Source: Deltaproteobacteria bacterium (GTDB taxonomy: Bacteria > Myxococcota_A > UBA9160 > SZUA-336). From it: a DNA stretch of 64,000 nt. The DNA lies in NCBI GenBank assembly GCA_029261925.1, contig JAJDAJ010000111.1, forward strand, positions 36,432 to 100,431. The letters run 5' to 3'. The translations under genes were made by a program, and so were the position numbers. Shown piece by piece: positions 62,173 through 64,000 of this stretch (position 1 is its first letter; every line of letters begins with the position of its first letter). Below the pieces are notes generated by a model. The model made no database searches and had not been told where the DNA came from. It saw only the letters and a program-made list of their open reading frames with translations.

Positions 62173-63416
62173 GCGAGCTGCGTCGCACCGACCCCGAGAT
62201 CGCCGACGCCATCGCGCGCGAGGTCGAGCGCCAGCAGACCAGCCTGGAGCTCATCGCGAGCGAGAACTTCACCTCGCCCGCCGTGCTCGAGGCCGCGGGT
62301 ACCGCGCTGACGAACAAGTACGCCGAGGGCTATCCGGGCAAGCGCTACTACGGCGGCTGTGAGCACGTCGACGAGGTCGAGCAGCTCGCCATCGACCGCG
62401 CGAAGCGCCTGTTCGCGACCGATCACGCCAACGTGCAGCCGCACTGCGGATCGTCGGCCAACATGGCGGTGTACTTCGGTCTGCTGGAGCCGGGCGACCG
62501 GATCCTGGGCATGGAGCTCTCGCACGGCGGCCACCTGACGCACGGCTCGCCGGTCAACTTCTCGGGTCGCCTGTTCGAGTTCGTGCGCTACGGCGTCAGC
62601 GAGGACACGGGCGTGATCGACATGGATCGCGTGCGCCAGCTGGCGCGCGAGCACCGCCCGAAGATGATCCAGACCGGCTACAGTGCCTACTCGCGCACGA
62701 TCGACTTCGAGGCTTTTGGCCAGATCGCGCGCGAGGTCGACGCGATCCTCTTCGCGGACATCGCGCACATCGCGGGCCTGGTCGCGGCCGGGGTGCACCC
62801 GTCTCCCGCCGGCCACGCGCCGGCGATCACGACGACCACGCACAAGACCCTGCGCGGTCCGCGCGGCGGCCTGATCCTCTGCGACGAGTCGATCGCGGCG
62901 GATCTCGACCGCGCGGTTTTCCCGCACACGCAGGGTGGCCCGCTCGAGCACGTGATCGCCGCCAAGGCGGTCGCCTTCGAGGAGGCCTCCCGGCCGGACT
63001 TCAAGCGCTACGCCGAGCAGATCGTCACCAACGCGCGCGCGCTGAGCGAGCGCATGACCGAGCGCGGCTACCGCGTGGTCTCGGGCGGCACCGACAACCA
63101 CCTCTTCGTGCTCGACTTCACCGGCACGGACATGACGGGCAACAAGGCGCAGCGGACCCTCGATCGCGCCGGCATCACCACGTCGAAGAGCACGGTTCCC
63201 GGCGAGACGCGCTCGGCCTGGCAGACCAGCGGCCTGCGCATCGGCACGCCCGCGCTCACCACGCGCGGGATGGAGGTCGACGAGATGCGCCAGGTCGGCG
63301 ACTGGATCGCCGACGTGCTCGACGCGCCCGGCGACGAGGACCGGATCGCGCGGATCCGCGGCGAGGTGCGCGAGCTCTCGCTGCGCTTCGCGCTGCCGTA
63401 CCAGCCCCCCGCGTAG
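62169..63416 (+). CDS. glyA: Serine hydroxymethyltransferase
   Basis: GlyA interconverts serine and glycine with tetrahydrofolate, using PLP. The 415-residue protein has SLELIASENFTSPAV, TNKYAEGYPGKRYYGGCEHVDEVE, HGGHLTHGSPVNFSG, DIAHIAGLVAAGVHPSP and Lys226 in TTTTHKTLRGPRGG (Schiff-base lysine). Its start overlaps the fabF stop by four bases, and nrdR follows by 8 bases, so it is part of the same operon. Confidence 0.97.
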
Positions 63417-63424
63417 GAGCCGCC

Positions 63425-63877
63425 TTGCGCTGCCCGTTCTGCGCCCACCCCGACACGAAGGTGATCGACGCGCGCAACCAGCGCGAGGCCCGGGTCAAGC
63501 GGCGGCGGCGCGAGTGCTCGGAGTGCGCGCGTCGCTTCACCACCTACGAGCGCATCGAGGACCTGCTGCCCTCGGTGGTCAAGCGGGACGGGCGCCGCGA
63601 GACGTTCGACCGGACCAAGCTGGTCACGGGGCTGCAGAAGGCCTGCGAGAAGCGCCCGGTCAGCACCGACGCGGTCGAGGACTGCGTGGCCCGCATCGAG
63701 CGCCAGGTGCTCGACCTGGGCGTGCGCGAGGTTCCGAGCACCGTGATCGGCGACGAGGTGCGCGCGGAGCTGCGCGGTCTCGATCCCGTCGCATGGCTGC
63801 GCTTCACCTCCGTGTACCTGAACTTCCAGACCATCGAGGAGTTCCGCAGCGCGCTCGACGAGCTCGAGCCCGGATAG
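63425..63877 (+). CDS. nrdR: Transcriptional repressor NrdR
   Basis: NrdR represses ribonucleotide reductase genes according to ATP/dATP level. The 150-residue protein has the zinc ribbon Cys3, Cys6, Cys31, Cys34 (MRCPFC...CSEC), the basic DNA-binding stretch ARVKRRRR, and an ATP-cone (VVKRDGRRETFDRTKLVTGLQKACEKRPV). The TTG start places CPFC at the usual position. Order glyA-nrdR-ribD is common. Confidence 0.96.
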   Translation: MRCPFCAHPDTKVIDARNQREARVKRRRRECSECARRFTTYERIEDLLPSVVKRDGRRETFDRTKLVTGLQKACEKRPVSTDAVEDCVARIERQVLDLGVREVPSTVIGDEVRAELRGLDPVAWLRFTSVYLNFQTIEEFRSALDELEPG

Positions 63878-63880
63878 CGC

Positions 63881-64000
63881 GTGGCCGCCGCTGACGACGA
63901 GCGCTGGATGCGCGAGGCCGTCCGGCTCGCGGCGCGCGCCCGGGGTCGCACCGCGCCCAACCCGGCCGTCGGGGCGCTGATCGTGCGCGGTGGCCGCGTG
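63881..64000 (+). CDS. ribD: Riboflavin biosynthesis protein RibD, N-terminal fragment (cut by window end)
   Basis: Forty codons are visible from GTG 63881, three bases after the nrdR stop. They read WMREAVRLAARARGRTAPNPAVGALIV, the conserved start of the deaminase domain of RibD (PNPxVGAVIV). The zinc-site His/Cys residues lie beyond the window. RibD performs the deamination and reduction steps of riboflavin synthesis. Confidence 0.9.
   Translation, partial: MAAADDERWMREAVRLAARARGRTAPNPAVGALIVRGGRV

Overview
The window is one stretch of a very GC-rich bacterial chromosome with closely packed genes, many GTG/TTG/CTG starts and frequent 1-4 base stop/start overlaps. Gene content points to a Gram-negative aerobe with a deltaproteobacterial flavour (Myxococcota, Desulfobacterota or Binatota-like). 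The indicators are lipoproteins with lipoboxes, a TesA-YbbA-YbbP set, RF3, a YhcB/ZapG-like protein, SURF1, many CoA-transferases, SDRs and amidohydrolases, and secreted proteins with thrombospondin-3 and dockerin-like tails. This placement is inference; there is no rRNA here to confirm it.

Layout. 1-3.2 kb: 2-oxoacid:ferredoxin oxidoreductase (korA end, korB), a 39-aa membrane peptide and a Nif3-like protein. 3.5-7.8 kb: an exported protein with about 26 ankyrin repeats, a BtuF-like protein and an SDR. 7.8-11.1 kb (minus strand): a three-gene module of zinc-ribbon protein, coiled-coil protein and SPFH protein with C-terminal zinc ribbons. 11.1-15.8 kb: acyl-CoA carboxylase carboxyltransferase, MFS transporter, prepilin-like protein and a 38-aa membrane peptide. 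15.8-22 kb: prfC, a YhcB-like protein, tesA and an ABC exporter pair. 22-26.4 kb: a COG0523 GTPase fused to a sulfite-oxidase-like domain, an SDR, two lipoproteins of slightly lower GC3 and a hypothetical protein.

26.4-42.5 kb is a catabolic accessory region. It holds a crotonase, Crp-like and TetR regulators, five SDRs, two amidohydrolases, a quinone oxidoreductase and three CaiB/BaiF CoA-transferase genes (one a tandem fusion), with gpsA among them. 42.6-44.6 kb is a LemA-TPM-TPM membrane cluster. 44.7-52.3 kb holds two large secreted proteins (PIG-L deacetylase plus propeller; LamG plus metzincin) that end in the same roughly 67-residue module. They are followed by an integrase remnant running into the 3' end of tRNA-Glu(CTC), so this looks like a genomic-island scar. 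52.5-58 kb: nucleoside phosphorylase, NagA, small exported proteins, SURF1, tRNA-Gln(CTG) and gltX. 58-64 kb is a housekeeping operon: yceD-rpmF-fabD-fabG-acpP-fabF-glyA-nrdR-ribD. It lacks the plsX and fabH often found between rpmF and fabD.

A recurrent pattern links otherwise unrelated genes. A -10-like hexamer (TAnnnT or a close TATAAT match) lies 6-9 bases before the start codon of at least ten genes on both strands. One of these, the Crp-like regulator, has a full TTGACC-N17-CATTCT promoter ending 6 bases before its GTG. This geometry predicts leaderless mRNAs. The other observations worth a second look are the shared C-terminal module of the two secreted proteins beside the tRNA scar, the GTPase fusion, the half-degenerate CoA-transferase fusion, the SPFH/zinc-ribbon module, and two hairpin-rich gaps.
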